NCBI RefSeq assembly: GCF_900142755.1
Contig: NZ_FRCA01000005.1
Location: 124,001-188,000, forward strand
Source: Halomonas cupida
GTDB taxonomy: Bacteria; Pseudomonadota; Gammaproteobacteria; Pseudomonadales; Halomonadaceae
Length of the DNA: 64,000 bases
Direction of reading: 5' to 3'
The notes beneath the pieces are model-generated. The model was not told the DNA's origin and searched no databases. It saw only the letters and a list, made by a program, of their open reading frames with translations. Position 1 is the first letter of the stretch. Each line of letters begins with the position of its first letter. Of the stretch, positions 8,416 through 17,216 are shown piece by piece. A program made the position numbers and the translations under genes.

Positions 8416-9642
8416 TCAGCGCAGATTGATGGCGGTCTGCAGCACTTCATCCTGGGTCTTGATGGTCTGCGAGTTGGCCTGATAGGCCCGCTGGGTGACG
8501 ATCATGTTGACCAGTTCGCGGGACATGTCGACGTTGGAGGTTTCCACTGTGCCGGACTCGATACCGCCCAGCATGCCGGTGCCGGGGGCGCCGACCATCT
8601 CCTGGCCGGAGGCGTCGGTAGCCACCCAGGCATTGTCGCCGGTGGGCTTGAGGCCTTCCGGGTTGCGGAAGTTGGCCAGAGCGATCTGACCCGCCGGACG
8701 AGACTGCTCGTTGGCGTAGTTGCGCATCACCGTGCCATCGTCCTGGATGGAGATTCCCACCAGGGCGCCGGAGGTGTAGCCATTCTGGGTCAGCGAGCTG
8801 GTGCTGGCGTTATTGCCGAACTGGGTAGAGCCGGTGATATCCAGTGTCATGCTCAGATCGGCGGGAGCGCCGTCCAGGTAGTCCGCACTGGCAAAGTTCA
8901 GTTGGAACTTGCCATCCGCCGGAGCGACCAACTGACCGTTCTGATCGAACTGCAGGTCCATGGGCTGATCCAGCACCTTGCCATCCATGGCTGCCGTGGC
9001 CTGCCAGGTATTGGGGCCGGTCTTCTCGTAATAGACGGTGACGTTGCGCGGGTTGCCCAGCGAGTCATAGGAGGTGAAGTTGTTGGAGTAGTGATAGTCC
9101 ACATCCACCTTGTTGCCGGCGGTGTCGGACAGGGTCATATTATTGAGATCCTCTCCAGCTACCGTACGAGCATCAAGGTTGAAGGTAGTCTTGACATCAG
9201 TGGTGGCACTGGCCGGCATCTCGTCGGCGTCGATCTGCAGCACCTGGGGCTGACCTCCGACCTGCACATTGCCCTGTGCGTCCACGCCATAACCCATCAC
9301 CCGTGCACCGGCAGCGTTCTGCAGATAGCCATCCGGCGTCAGGGTCAACTGACCATTGCGCGAGTAGACCACCTGCCCGTTCTGTTCCATGCGGAAGAAG
9401 CCCTGGCCGCTGATCCCCAGATCCAGCGGACGGTTGGTGGCTTCGAGGTTGCCGGAATTGAAGTTCTGCAATACCGCCGAAACCCGCGTACCCAGACCCA
9501 CCTGGGAGTTGGCGAAGACATCGGCAAACTGCGCGCTACCGCTCTTGTAACCGACAGTCTGAGAGTTGGCGATATTGTTGCCGAGTACGTCGAGGCTATT
9601 GGCCGCCGCATTCAGGCCGCTCAGTGCTTGTGAAAAACCCAT
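8416..9642 (-). CDS. flgE: Flagellar hook protein FlgE
   Basis: FlgE is the hook monomer. The 408-residue product begins MGFSQALSGLNAAANSLDVL and has GNNIANSQTVGYKSG, the LGISGQGFFRM block, and the C-terminal SNVDMSRELVNMIVTQRAYQ. The middle (about 145-300) is the variable domain exposed on the hook. Length is close to that of E. coli (402). A 159-bp gap to flgD upstream shows no feature I can support. Confidence 0.97.
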   Translation of the reverse strand: MGFSQALSGLNAAANSLDVLGNNIANSQTVGYKSGSAQFADVFANSQVGLGTRVSAVLQNFNSGNLEATNRPLDLGISGQGFFRMEQNGQVVYSRNGQLTLTPDGYLQNAAGARVMGYGVDAQGNVQVGGQPQVLQIDADEMPASATTDVKTTFNLDARTVAGEDLNNMTLSDTAGNKVDVDYHYSNNFTSYDSLGNPRNVTVYYEKTGPNTWQATAAMDGKVLDQPMDLQFDQNGQLVAPADGKFQLNFASADYLDGAPADLSMTLDITGSTQFGNNASTSSLTQNGYTSGALVGISIQDDGTVMRNYANEQSRPAGQIALANFRNPEGLKPTGDNAWVATDASGQEMVGAPGTGMLGGIESGTVETSNVDMSRELVNMIVTQRAYQANSQTIKTQDEVLQTAINLR

Positions 9643-9801
9643 TGGTCATTCTCCTGTGGATGGCTTCCCTGCAATTTTTCTTGCCGACCTGGCCCGAACC
9701 GTCGAGAACGGACCCGGCCTGAACATCAAGGGCCTGCAGGGGCTCGGATTTCCGGCATTGGCTATGTCTATCGATGTTGCAGTCTTTCGTTCGCTTCAGG
9801 G

Positions 9802-10500
9802 CTAGAGAATCTGGCGCACTTCATCCAGGCTCACCTGGCCGTATACCGCGCCCAGATCGAGCATGATGTCGCCATTGGCATCCGCCGGGGTGACCCCCCC
9901 GACGATGGCGTAGTTGAGGGCAGTAACATCCACCTTCTTGCCTTCGGCGCCAGTTGCCTCGATCGTGACCTTGTAGGCACCATCTGCAGCAGCGGTGGTT
10001 CCATCCGCGGTCATGCCGTCCCACTGGAACGAATCGACACCCGCCGACGCCGGACCCAGGTCATAGCTGTTGACGACCTCACCGGCGTCATTGGTGATGG
10101 TGACCGTGACATCAGCCGCCGGCTCTTTCAGTTCGATACCGAAAGGCGTGGTGACGGTCTGGCCATCCTCGGTGGTGGTGACCAGCACACGATCGCCCGG
10201 AACCAGCACGCCCTCACCGATCATCTGAGCGGCCTGTATCGCCTTCCCGGCATTGATCTGGTCATTGATCACTGCCATCGAGGCATTGAGGTCCTCGATA
10301 CCGGCCACGGTGTTGATCTGAGCCAACTGCGAGGTCATCTCGCTGTTGTCCATCGGGTTGAGCGGATCCTGGTTCTGCAACTGCGTCACCAGCAATGTCA
10401 TGAAGTTGTTACTCAGCTCATCGGAGGCCTTGCTGGCACTGGCGCTGGCCGTGGCCGCGTTGACGCCGGTGGTAACGCTGGAATCAATGGTGTTGGCCAT
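9802..10500 (-). CDS. flgD: Flagellar hook scaffolding (cap) protein FlgD
   Basis: FlgD caps the growing hook and is then discarded. The 232-residue product has the conserved N-terminal region NNFMTLLVTQLQNQDPLNPM followed by DNSEMTSQLAQINTVAGIEDLN, and a C-terminal beta-rich part with YDLGPASAGVDSFQWDG and ALNYAIVGGVTP. Length matches the family. It sits two bases downstream of flgC. Confidence 0.96.
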   Translation of the reverse strand: MANTIDSSVTTGVNAATASASASKASDELSNNFMTLLVTQLQNQDPLNPMDNSEMTSQLAQINTVAGIEDLNASMAVINDQINAGKAIQAAQMIGEGVLVPGDRVLVTTTEDGQTVTTPFGIELKEPAADVTVTITNDAGEVVNSYDLGPASAGVDSFQWDGMTADGTTAAADGAYKVTIEATGAEGKKVDVTALNYAIVGGVTPADANGDIMLDLGAVYGQVSLDEVRQIL

Positions 10501-10502
10501 CT

Positions 10503-10910
10503 CTAGGCTTCTCCGATGGTGAGGGTCTTGAGCATCAGTTGCTTGCTGGTATTCATGACTTCGACGTTGGCCTGATAGGAGCGCGAGGCCGAGATCATGT
10601 TGACCATCTCGGCCACCGGGTCGACGTTGGGCATCTCGACATAGCCCTGCTCATTGGCAAGCGGGTGTTCAGGGCGATATTCCAGACGCAGCGGAGATGG
10701 GTCCTCGACCACCTCAGTGACTGCCACACCGCCAATGCCGCTGCGCGACGTGGACCGTGCCTCGAACATCACCTGACGCGCGCGATAGGTCTCGCCATCC
10801 GGCCCAGCCACGCTGTCGGCGTTGGCCAGATTGCTGGCGGTGACGTTCATGCGCTGGGATTGCGCACTCATGGCCGAGGATGAAATATCGAAGATCGAAA
10901 ACATGGACAT
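10503..10910 (-). CDS. flgC: Flagellar proximal rod protein FlgC
   Basis: FlgC is a proximal rod subunit. I start it at [18 protein letters not shown] (135 residues), preceded by AGGAA; the frame is open 14 codons further but that extension is not family-like. It has [12 protein letters not shown] and ends with [20 protein letters not shown], the rod C-terminal signature. It lies between flgB (56 bp upstream) and flgD. Confidence 0.96.
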   Translation of the reverse strand: MSMFSIFDISSSAMSAQSQRMNVTASNLANADSVAGPDGETYRARQVMFEARSTSRSGIGGVAVTEVVEDPSPLRLEYRPEHPLANEQGYVEMPNVDPVAEMVNMISASRSYQANVEVMNTSKQLMLKTLTIGEA

Positions 10911-10966
10911 GCTGGGATTCCTGGTTATCACTGCCTGTCGAGCGAGTGCCACTGCCGACGCTGATA

Positions 10967-11383
10967 TCAGCGCTCCGGCTGCATGGCCTGCTTGAGGCCC
11001 TGGATGCGGCTGTTGAGGATTGTCAGCGCCGCCTGGTAACGCACCGAGTTGTCGGCGAAGTCACTGCGTTCACGATCCATGTCGACCGTATTGCCATCCA
11101 GGCTCGGCTGTTCGGGCACGCGATACAGCAGGTGCCGGGCATCGAACATCGAGGCGGCCCCCTCGCCCGCCAGATGCTGGCTGGAAGTGCGAGCCAGCTT
11201 CAGCCCCGGCTGCATGCTCCCGCGGGTGGCATCTTCCAGAGCGCGACTGAAATCCATGTCACGAGCCTTGTACCCCGGCGTATCGGCATTGGCGATATTG
11301 CTCGCCAATACCTTCTGGCGCTCCTGACGCAATGCTAGGGCCTGCTGGTGAAAGGCAAGTGAAGCCTCGAGCTGGTCAAGCAT
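10967..11383 (-). CDS. flgB: Flagellar proximal rod protein FlgB
   Basis: FlgB is the first rod gene of the flgB-J operon. The start chosen is [19 protein letters not shown] (138 residues), preceded by GGAG. The motif [21 protein letters not shown] is given here in two parts, [14 protein letters not shown] and KARDMDF, and is the rod signature. The C-terminus has [16 protein letters not shown]. It is transcribed divergently from flgA across a 322-bp region. Confidence 0.96.
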   Translation of the reverse strand: MLDQLEASLAFHQQALALRQERQKVLASNIANADTPGYKARDMDFSRALEDATRGSMQPGLKLARTSSQHLAGEGAASMFDARHLLYRVPEQPSLDGNTVDMDRERSDFADNSVRYQAALTILNSRIQGLKQAMQPER

Positions 11384-11537
11384 CCCGGTGCTCTCCAATG
11401 GCTGTTCTGGAAATGACGAGTTGTCGACCATGGAGACTAGCCAGGAGCCTGTCACGATAAAGCGAGAAACAACCCGCTTTCCTGGTGTCATTTCCACCGA
11501 TGGCCTGAGCACACCAGCGCTAGACTCGCCACAGGCT

Positions 11538-11660
11538 CTGTACGAAAGTGCCTGGTGGTAATCCCCAAAGGTGCTTGTCTGGTGTTCTCCTACACCTTCC
11601 TGCCATTCCTGTCGCAAGGGGTTCGTGCAAGCGAACCGGCTGCCGGGCACTTTCGTACAG
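11538..11660. repeat. 123-bp fold-back element between flgB and flgA
   Basis: CTGTACGAAAGTGCC at 11538-11552 is repeated as its exact reverse complement at 11646-11660, a perfect 15-bp inverted repeat around 93 bp. Inside are two smaller hairpins: GGTGT/ACACC (581-596 of this kilobase) and GGTTCG/CGAACC (11620-11637). Size and termini resemble a MITE, but I see no target-site duplication. It occupies the flgA leader/promoter region. Confidence 0.7.
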
Positions 11661-11705
11661 ATCGCCTTCGCCACCGCCAACACTCGTCCGGGACAGCTCT
11701 CCACC

Positions 11706-12446
11706 ATGACCAGAGCACTGAAGGAATACCTGAAGCCAGCCCTGATCCTGCTGTCGCTGTGCGTCAGTCAGGCATGGGGTCTCAGCCAGGTACAGGGGAG
11801 CGACAACGTGGCCCGCGCGGATGACAACACTTCCAGCGTGACTCGGGTGCAGCAGTTCCTGTTCGAGCAACTGGTGGACTCCGGTATTGCACCGGACAAC
11901 ATCGGGATCAACGTCTTCCCCCCCGCGGTGTCTCTCGACAGCTGTCAGCAGGCCGAGCCCTTTCTGCCCCGGGATGACACTCGTCTGATGGGCCGGGTAT
12001 CGGTTGGCCTGCGCTGCGACACCGATGGGAACCGTGTGCGCTATCTGCAGGCCGAACTGCATGTCTATGGTGAGCGTGTTATTGCTGCGCGCGACATCAA
12101 CCCCGGTGAAATGATTCAAGCCGACATGCTGGCCACCGAGCGAGTCGACCTGAGCCGCTTGCCGGCACAGACACTGACCGATATTGACGCTGCCATCGGC
12201 CAGCAGGCACGTCGGCCTCTGCGCCAGGGGCAAAGTCTATCGGAGCAGGTGCTGAGCGCACCGCAACTGGTCCAGCGCGGCCAGCTGGTCAGTATCGAGG
12301 CCCTCGGACAGGGTTTTCGCATTCGCCGCCAGGGGGAAGCCCTGGACAACGGCGCGCAGGGCGACACGGTACGAGTTCGAACACAAAACAGGGAAATCGT
12401 GGAGGCTCAGGTAGCAGGCCCCGGTGTACTGACGGTGACTTTCTGA
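11706..12446 (+). CDS. flgA: Flagellar P-ring assembly chaperone FlgA
   Basis: FlgA is a periplasmic chaperone for P-ring (FlgI) assembly. From MTRALKEYLKPALILLS the 246-residue product has a signal peptide (ALILLSLCVSQAWG). The C-terminal SAF-type domain includes VIAARDINPGEMIQADMLATE, given in two parts as VIAARDINPG and EMIQADMLATE, RRPLRQGQSLSEQVL and DTVRVRTQNREIVEAQV. The frame is open upstream, but the extra residues are not signal-like and lie in the fold-back element. The Shine-Dalgarno is weak. Divergent from flgB, as in enterobacteria. Confidence 0.92.
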   Translation: MTRALKEYLKPALILLSLCVSQAWGLSQVQGSDNVARADDNTSSVTRVQQFLFEQLVDSGIAPDNIGINVFPPAVSLDSCQQAEPFLPRDDTRLMGRVSVGLRCDTDGNRVRYLQAELHVYGERVIAARDINPGEMIQADMLATERVDLSRLPAQTLTDIDAAIGQQARRPLRQGQSLSEQVLSAPQLVQRGQLVSIEALGQGFRIRRQGEALDNGAQGDTVRVRTQNREIVEAQVAGPGVLTVTF

Positions 12447-12452
12447 AGTCGG

Positions 12453-12488
12453 GTGAGAGGTTCGGTTAAAGTGAGAGATTTGGTTAAA
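12453..12488 (+). repeat. Tandem 18-bp repeat carrying the flgM -35 box
   Basis: GTGAGAGGTTCGGTTAAA (12453-12470) is followed directly by GTGAGAGATTTGGTTAAA (12471-12488), 16 of 18 identical. The second copy ends inside the -35 box of the sigma28 promoter, so the first copy carries a duplicate TTAAAGTG without a matching -10. Confidence 0.75.
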
Positions 12489-12511
12489 GTCGTTCTTCAA
12501 ATTGCCGATAC
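12485..12511 (+). promoter_or_regulatory. Sigma28 (FliA) promoter for flgMN
   Basis: TAAAGTCG (12485-12492), 11 bases, GCCGATAC (12504-12511). Only three of the 16 consensus positions differ. It would let FliA drive its own anti-sigma factor, the known feedback loop in enteric bacteria. Confidence 0.88.
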
Positions 12512-12571
12512 TTGAAGTAACACCTTTTCAGAGCATCCCGGGAAGAGCCCCCGGCACATGAGGCAAGGCCC

Positions 12572-12877
12572 ATGAAAATCGATTCCCAGACTCCATTGAC
12601 CCGCCCATCACCCGCCGACGCCACCCGAGAGCCCCGTGCTGTCGAGGGTGGAGCCTCGGTGGACAACACCGCCGCCAGCCCCTCGAGCATGACCCACCTC
12701 AGCAGCGGCATCAACGACAGCCGTCAGGATGTGGACATGCAGCGCGTGGCAGAGATTCGCGACGCCATTCGCGAGGGTCGACTCGAGATCAACCCCGAGC
12801 GCATCGCCGATGGACTGATCGAGAGCGTGCGCGACATGCTGGGGCAGGACATACCAGGACAGGAAAAGGGTCAATGA
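12572..12877 (+). CDS. flgM: Anti-sigma28 factor FlgM
   Basis: FlgM binds FliA and keeps late flagellar genes off until it is exported through the finished hook. The 101-residue product begins MKIDSQTPLTRP, has a disordered polar N-terminal half, and a helical C-terminal half with VAEIRDAIREGRLEINPERI and DGLIESVRDML, the FlgM sigma-binding signature. It is preceded by a sigma28 promoter and overlaps flgN by four bases (ATGA). Confidence 0.94.
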   Translation: MKIDSQTPLTRPSPADATREPRAVEGGASVDNTAASPSSMTHLSSGINDSRQDVDMQRVAEIRDAIREGRLEINPERIADGLIESVRDMLGQDIPGQEKGQ

Positions 12878-13323
12878 GCCTGAAGCAACTACTCGACGAA
12901 CAGCACTCACGACTCGGTGAGTTGCTGGCCCTGCTGGAACAGGAGCAGTCATGCCTGATCAAGGGCAAGGTCGATGGTGAGCATCTGCAACAACTGGCGG
13001 CCAGCAAGGCCGCTCTGCAGCAGGTCCTCGCCGACACGGAGCACAGGCGCCACCAGGTTCAGTTGCGTCTTGGTTACGAAGACAATCGCGCCGGAGCTCG
13101 CCGGGCCTCCCTCGATGCCGGATGTGCCGAACTCTGGGACCAGCTATGCCAGCGCGCCGAGCAGGTCGCCCGCGCCAATCGCCGCAGTGGCGAGGTCCTG
13201 CACCTGCGCATGGATCAGAACAGGCAGATCCTCGAACAGATCCACCGCCTGGCCCAACCCAGCGTCTACTCCGCCAACGGCCGCGCGCCGCTGCAGAGCC
13301 CACGCCTCAACGCTTCTGCCTGA
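12874..13323 (+). CDS. flgN: Flagellar export chaperone FlgN
   Basis: FlgN is the cytoplasmic chaperone for the junction proteins FlgK and FlgL. The 149-residue product is almost entirely helical (LKQLLDEQHSRLGELLALLE, then QEQSCLIKGKVDGEHLQ) and contains a second coiled region around residues 85-130. Sequence identity in the family is low, so the call rests on length, helical pattern and position after flgM with a four-base overlap. Confidence 0.88.
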   Translation: MSLKQLLDEQHSRLGELLALLEQEQSCLIKGKVDGEHLQQLAASKAALQQVLADTEHRRHQVQLRLGYEDNRAGARRASLDAGCAELWDQLCQRAEQVARANRRSGEVLHLRMDQNRQILEQIHRLAQPSVYSANGRAPLQSPRLNASA

Positions 13324-13376
13324 GAGGAGCAGCTCATCAACAATGACACTGGTCGCAAGCATGACCGAGACGGCCC

Positions 13377-14390
13377 CTACATCTGACGTAGCGGACGAGT
13401 ACTGCTCCTGACCATTGGTACCACCGGCAACCGAATGTGTTGCGGCTGCGTTGCCGCATCATGAATCTGGGTCATCAACAGCTCCGTGGCCCGTGCGATC
13501 ATATCGTCCACTGGCTGTGCCAGACTGGTCAGAGAGTGGCTGGGCCACGCTGCCATCGGCACATCATCGAAGCCGATCACCGAGAGATCCTTCGGTATCG
13601 ACAGGCAGAACTCATGTCTTGCCGCTTCCATGACGGCCAGAGCCATCAGGTCGTTGGCCGAGAAGATGGCATCCGGTGGCTCACTGGAGGACAGCAGTCG
13701 GCGAGTCGCCAGCAGCGCATCATCGTAGCGATAGTTGCCGACCTCCCGATGATGCAGCTCAGCACCTCCGTCTGCCAGGCCCGCAAGGAAGCCATCGCGA
13801 CGCTGATCACTGGTAGACGTCCCCTCAAGCCCAGCAAGCCAGGCAAATCGGCGATGTCCACAGCGAATCAGATGCTGGGCCGCCCAATAGCCACCATGAA
13901 AGTTGTCGCAGCTGACTTGACTGACACCGTCATAGGCCACGGTTCTATTGATGATGACAGTCGGAATCCCCAGGTCGGTCAGCATTGATGCCTGCTCGGC
14001 ATCCAGGGTAATGGCCAGCATCAGTACGCCTTCCACCTGACTGCGAATGAGTCCGTCGATCACATCGCTGATACTGTCGCCAGGTGACGCAGCAAATAGT
14101 TGCAGGAAATATCCCTGGTCCTGAAAGAATCGTGATGCTCTTTCCAGAAGCGTGGAGTAGAACGGGTTTTCCAGACTATGGAACACCACCGCCACCGTCC
14201 GACTTGATCGCGTGATCAGCGAGCGGGCGATCGAGTTGGGCCGATAGCCCAACTCCCTGGCCGCCTTGAGGACCTTCTGCCGCGTTGCCTCGGACACACT
14301 GGCCTGCGGAGAAAAGCAGCGGCTGACTGCCGATTGCGAGACACCAGCCAGTCTGGCGACGTCCCTTGAAGTCACGCCTCTCTTCTTCAT
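13377..14390 (-). CDS. LacI-family transcriptional regulator of the adjoining catabolic operon
   Basis: 337 residues. The N-terminal 60 are the LacI headpiece: VTSRDVARLAGVSQSAVSRC, then SVSEATRQKVLKAARELGYR and PNSIARSLITRSSRTVAVVF (hinge helix). The rest is a periplasmic-binding-protein fold (VEGVLMLAITLDAEQ, DAIFSANDLMALAVMEAAR, VIGFDDVPMA). It is the last gene of the minus-strand run that begins with dctP at 20080, and the operon promoter carries a perfect palindrome of the LacI type (20194-20213). I infer autoregulated control, with the inducer being the imported acid or a metabolite. Confidence 0.9.
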   Translation of the reverse strand: MKKRGVTSRDVARLAGVSQSAVSRCFSPQASVSEATRQKVLKAARELGYRPNSIARSLITRSSRTVAVVFHSLENPFYSTLLERASRFFQDQGYFLQLFAASPGDSISDVIDGLIRSQVEGVLMLAITLDAEQASMLTDLGIPTVIINRTVAYDGVSQVSCDNFHGGYWAAQHLIRCGHRRFAWLAGLEGTSTSDQRRDGFLAGLADGGAELHHREVGNYRYDDALLATRRLLSSSEPPDAIFSANDLMALAVMEAARHEFCLSIPKDLSVIGFDDVPMAAWPSHSLTSLAQPVDDMIARATELLMTQIHDAATQPQHIRLPVVPMVRSSTRPLRQM

Positions 14391-14505
14391 GCTGTCCTCA
14401 CGATAACCGCCATGGTCCCTCCGCCCCCAACCCTTCTGCTACCTCAAGGACGCGGCCATCGTATTGTCCCATGTATGCCGGGGTGGCTCCTACCTATGGC
14501 CCCGT

Positions 14506-15438
14506 TCAGAATGCTACCTTGTCGGCACCTTTCAACTGCAACAGGGTGCGCGCATCATCAGGCGTGGCCACACTCAGCGCCAGGGATTCCAGCATCTGTC
14601 GTGCCTGACCAACCTGAGTGGCATTACTCTCGGCCAGACGCCCCGGTCCGGCCCAGAGAGAGTCCTCCAGACCAACGCGCACATGACCACCCATGGCCGC
14701 CGATTGCGCGGCAATACGCATCTGATTGCTGCCAGCCCCGAGCACCGACCACTCATACTCGTTACCGAACAGGCGGTCAGCGGTACGTCGCATATGGATG
14801 ACATCCTCGGGATGCGGCCCAATGCCTCCCAGTATGCCGAAGACACTCTGTACGAACACCTTGCCGGTAATCACGCCTCGATCACGCAGGTTCTTCAGGC
14901 TATACAGATGACCGATGTCATAACACTCACATTCAAATCGAGTGCCATTGGCAGCCCCGAGGGTCATGATCTTCTCGATGTCGGCAAAGGTGTTCTTGAA
15001 CACCAGGTCACGACTGTTTGCCAGGTGCTCTCGCTCCCAGGCGTGGGTGAACTCGGTGAACCGGTCGAGCATCGGGAACAGTCCGAAGTTCATCGACCCC
15101 ATATTCATCGAGGCGAGCTCCGGCTGGAACTCGATGGCCGGTCGCATACGCTCTTCCACCGTCATGTGCGGGCTACCACCGGTGGTCAGATTGATGACCG
15201 CATTCGTGGCCTCCTTGATCTGTGGTAGAAAGCGCTCGAAAACCTTCGGATCCTGTGTCGGTCTACCGGTTTCCGGGTCACGAGCATGCAGGTGAAGAAT
15301 CGCCGCACCGGCTTCTGCCGCCGCAATCGATGCCTCGATGATTTCTTCCGGGGTCACCGGGAGATGAGGCGACATCGATGGGGTATGAATTGCGCCGGTG
15401 ATGGCACAGGTAATGATGGCCTTGCGTTGGGTCGCCAT
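14506..15438 (-). CDS. Beta-keto acid cleavage enzyme (BKACE, DUF849 family)
   Basis: BKACE enzymes are zinc-dependent: they condense a beta-keto acid with acetyl-CoA, releasing acetoacetate and a new acyl-CoA. The 310-residue product has the metal motif ILHLHARDPETGRPTQD (His49, His51) and GHVRVGLED (Glu258), plus NLTTGGSPHMTVEERM, all typical of the family. Length is normal. It is encoded 15 bp downstream of a 3-hydroxyacid dehydrogenase that could make its beta-keto substrate. The dehydrocarnitine-cleaving enzyme of carnitine catabolism is in this family, but the partner here looks more like a gulonate dehydrogenase, so I leave the substrate open. Confidence 0.9.
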   Translation of the reverse strand: MATQRKAIITCAITGAIHTPSMSPHLPVTPEEIIEASIAAAEAGAAILHLHARDPETGRPTQDPKVFERFLPQIKEATNAVINLTTGGSPHMTVEERMRPAIEFQPELASMNMGSMNFGLFPMLDRFTEFTHAWEREHLANSRDLVFKNTFADIEKIMTLGAANGTRFECECYDIGHLYSLKNLRDRGVITGKVFVQSVFGILGGIGPHPEDVIHMRRTADRLFGNEYEWSVLGAGSNQMRIAAQSAAMGGHVRVGLEDSLWAGPGRLAESNATQVGQARQMLESLALSVATPDDARTLLQLKGADKVAF

Positions 15439-15453
15439 GGACAGGTCCTCGGG

Positions 15454-16383
15454 TCATGAAGATTCAAGTAGATGACGGCGCAATGCCATCAAGCGTCGGT
15501 CACGCCATTGCTGGCGCGCATCCAGATCAGCAATCGGCAGTAGCTGACGGCGCTCCACCTGCAACTGATCAAGCAGGTCGTTATCCCAGGGCGCAGGCTC
15601 CTGACGCTGGGCATCGATATCACGGTAGAGCGGCCCGTAACGTTGGCCATAGTCCTTGATGCCAGCGGGAGCATTGAGATCGATGGTTTCCAGTGGTCCC
15701 ATGAAGGCCCAACGCAGGCCGAGCCCGAAGCGCATGGTTCGATCGAGGTCATCGACGGATACCACGCCATCACGATAAAGGCGCAGGGCTTCATTGAGCA
15801 GCGCTCCCTGTAGCCGATTGAGCACGAACCCCTGGGTTTCCTGCCTGACCAGAATCGGCTGTTGGCCAACCTTCGTCATCAATTGCAGGGTGGCGTCGAC
15901 GCAGCTCTGGTCAGTGGTAGGTGCAGGCACTACCTCAACCAATGGAACCAATGATGGCGGATTGACCGGGTGCGCCACCAGACAGCGCTCGGGATGTCGC
16001 AGATCGCAGCCGAATTGCGACGCAGGAATACCAGAGGTCGAGCTGGCCAGCACCGTACTGGTTGACACATATTGTTCGATTTCGACCAGCAGACGGCGCT
16101 TGATGGCCAGATCCTCGGGACCGCACTCCTGTACGTAGACAACATCACGCAGTGCCGTGGTCATGTCCGCGTCAATCTTCACACGTGCGAGGACTTCGGC
16201 TGCGTTGTCCAGCAGACCTTCGGCAACCATGACCTCCAATCCCTCGGCAATCGCTCCGCGGGCACTCTGCAGCACTGTCGGGTCTGCATCATACAAACGG
16301 ATCTCGTGGCCGGCGCGGGCAAATACCACCGCCCAGGCACGTCCGATCAGTCCGGCGCCAACCACTGCTACGGATTGCGTCAT
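15454..16383 (-). CDS. 3-hydroxyacid dehydrogenase, lambda-crystallin / L-gulonate 3-dehydrogenase type
   Basis: It probably oxidises the C3 hydroxyl of an acid with NAD. The 309-residue product starts MTQSVAVVGAGLIG (Rossmann GxGxxG), preceded by GGAGG. It has VQECGPEDLAIKRRLL, SSTSGIP, and AHPVNPPSLVPLVEVVP with His138, the family's catalytic His. The C-terminal half (GFVLNRLQGALLNEALRL, then GLGLRWAFMGPLETIDLNA) resembles mammalian CRYL1 (L-gulonate 3-dehydrogenase) more than fatty-acid 3-hydroxyacyl-CoA or carnitine dehydrogenases. It sits between the SDR and BKACE genes. Confidence 0.85.
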   Translation of the reverse strand: MTQSVAVVGAGLIGRAWAVVFARAGHEIRLYDADPTVLQSARGAIAEGLEVMVAEGLLDNAAEVLARVKIDADMTTALRDVVYVQECGPEDLAIKRRLLVEIEQYVSTSTVLASSTSGIPASQFGCDLRHPERCLVAHPVNPPSLVPLVEVVPAPTTDQSCVDATLQLMTKVGQQPILVRQETQGFVLNRLQGALLNEALRLYRDGVVSVDDLDRTMRFGLGLRWAFMGPLETIDLNAPAGIKDYGQRYGPLYRDIDAQRQEPAPWDNDLLDQLQVERRQLLPIADLDARQQWRDRRLMALRRHLLESS

Positions 16384-16397
16384 GACTCCTCCCGCCA

Positions 16398-17171
16398 TCA
16401 CAGGCTCTCGACGTTGCCGCAGACACTCAATGCCTGACCGCAGATATTGCTGCCTCCCGGCGCAGCCAGGAACAATGCCATGGCCGCCACATCCGTGGGC
16501 TCAACCATCTTGCGCATGGAGACACGCGAGAGGTTCTCCTTCTCCATCTCGGCATAACTGATGCCACGTTGCTGGGCACGGTCATGGATCACCTGTTCGA
16601 TACGCGGACCACTCACGATACCCGGGAGAATGGCGTTGACCCGGATGCCATCGGGCCCCCATTCGCAGGCAAGGCTTCTTGTCAGGCCCACCACTGCCCA
16701 CTTGCTTGCGGCATAGGGCGTGCGATAGGCAAAACCCAGACGGCCGGCCACCGAGGCTAGATTGATCAACAGTCCCCGGGACTCGCGGAGGCCCCGAGCA
16801 GCACGGTGTGCCACGTAGTACTGCCCATTGAGGTTGATATCGATGGTTTGACGCCAGGCATCCCCATCGATCTCCTCAATGGCCGCCGTGGGCCCTGCGA
16901 TTCCTGCGTTGTTGACGACCACATCCAACCCACCAAGCTGTTCTGCATCAGTGAACAGGCGATCCACCTGGGCCTCATCGCTGACGTCAGCCAGCGTCGA
17001 ACTGATGCCCGGAGGTAGGGCCGCCAGAGCCTGCTCATCAACATCGCAGACATGCACACGAGCGCCGGCCTGAAGAAAGGCATGAGCCATTGCCAGACCT
17101 ATGCCATTCGCTCCAGCGGTGACCATGACACGGAGGCCCGCACGGGGAACCAGGCTTTCAACAACGTTCAT
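16398..17171 (-). CDS. Short-chain dehydrogenase/reductase (SDR)
   Basis: 257 residues with the classical SDR layout: cofactor motif TAGANGIG (18-25), Asp-43 region CDVDE suggesting NAD preference, NNAG (87-90), active-site Ser140 and YAASK (Tyr153, Lys157). The likely role is oxidation of a hydroxyl in the substrate taken up by the neighbouring TRAP system, perhaps the opposite stereoisomer from that used by the crystallin-type enzyme. It lies 45 bp after dctM and 14 bp before the dehydrogenase. Confidence 0.9.
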   Translation of the reverse strand: MNVVESLVPRAGLRVMVTAGANGIGLAMAHAFLQAGARVHVCDVDEQALAALPPGISSTLADVSDEAQVDRLFTDAEQLGGLDVVVNNAGIAGPTAAIEEIDGDAWRQTIDINLNGQYYVAHRAARGLRESRGLLINLASVAGRLGFAYRTPYAASKWAVVGLTRSLACEWGPDGIRVNAILPGIVSGPRIEQVIHDRAQQRGISYAEMEKENLSRVSMRKMVEPTDVAAMALFLAAPGGSNICGQALSVCGNVESL

Positions 17172-17216
17172 CGGAATATCCTTCTGGAAAATCTCATCTG
17201 GTTACGATCTCAACAG

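Noticed and set aside
11538..11660. A complete insertion sequence
   Set aside because: The element is 123 bp with no transposase frame and no target-site duplication; at most a MITE-like remnant.
14506..16383. Assignment of the operon to L-carnitine catabolism
   Set aside because: The BKACE family fits, but the dehydrogenase resembles L-gulonate 3-dehydrogenase more than carnitine dehydrogenase and no thioesterase gene is present.
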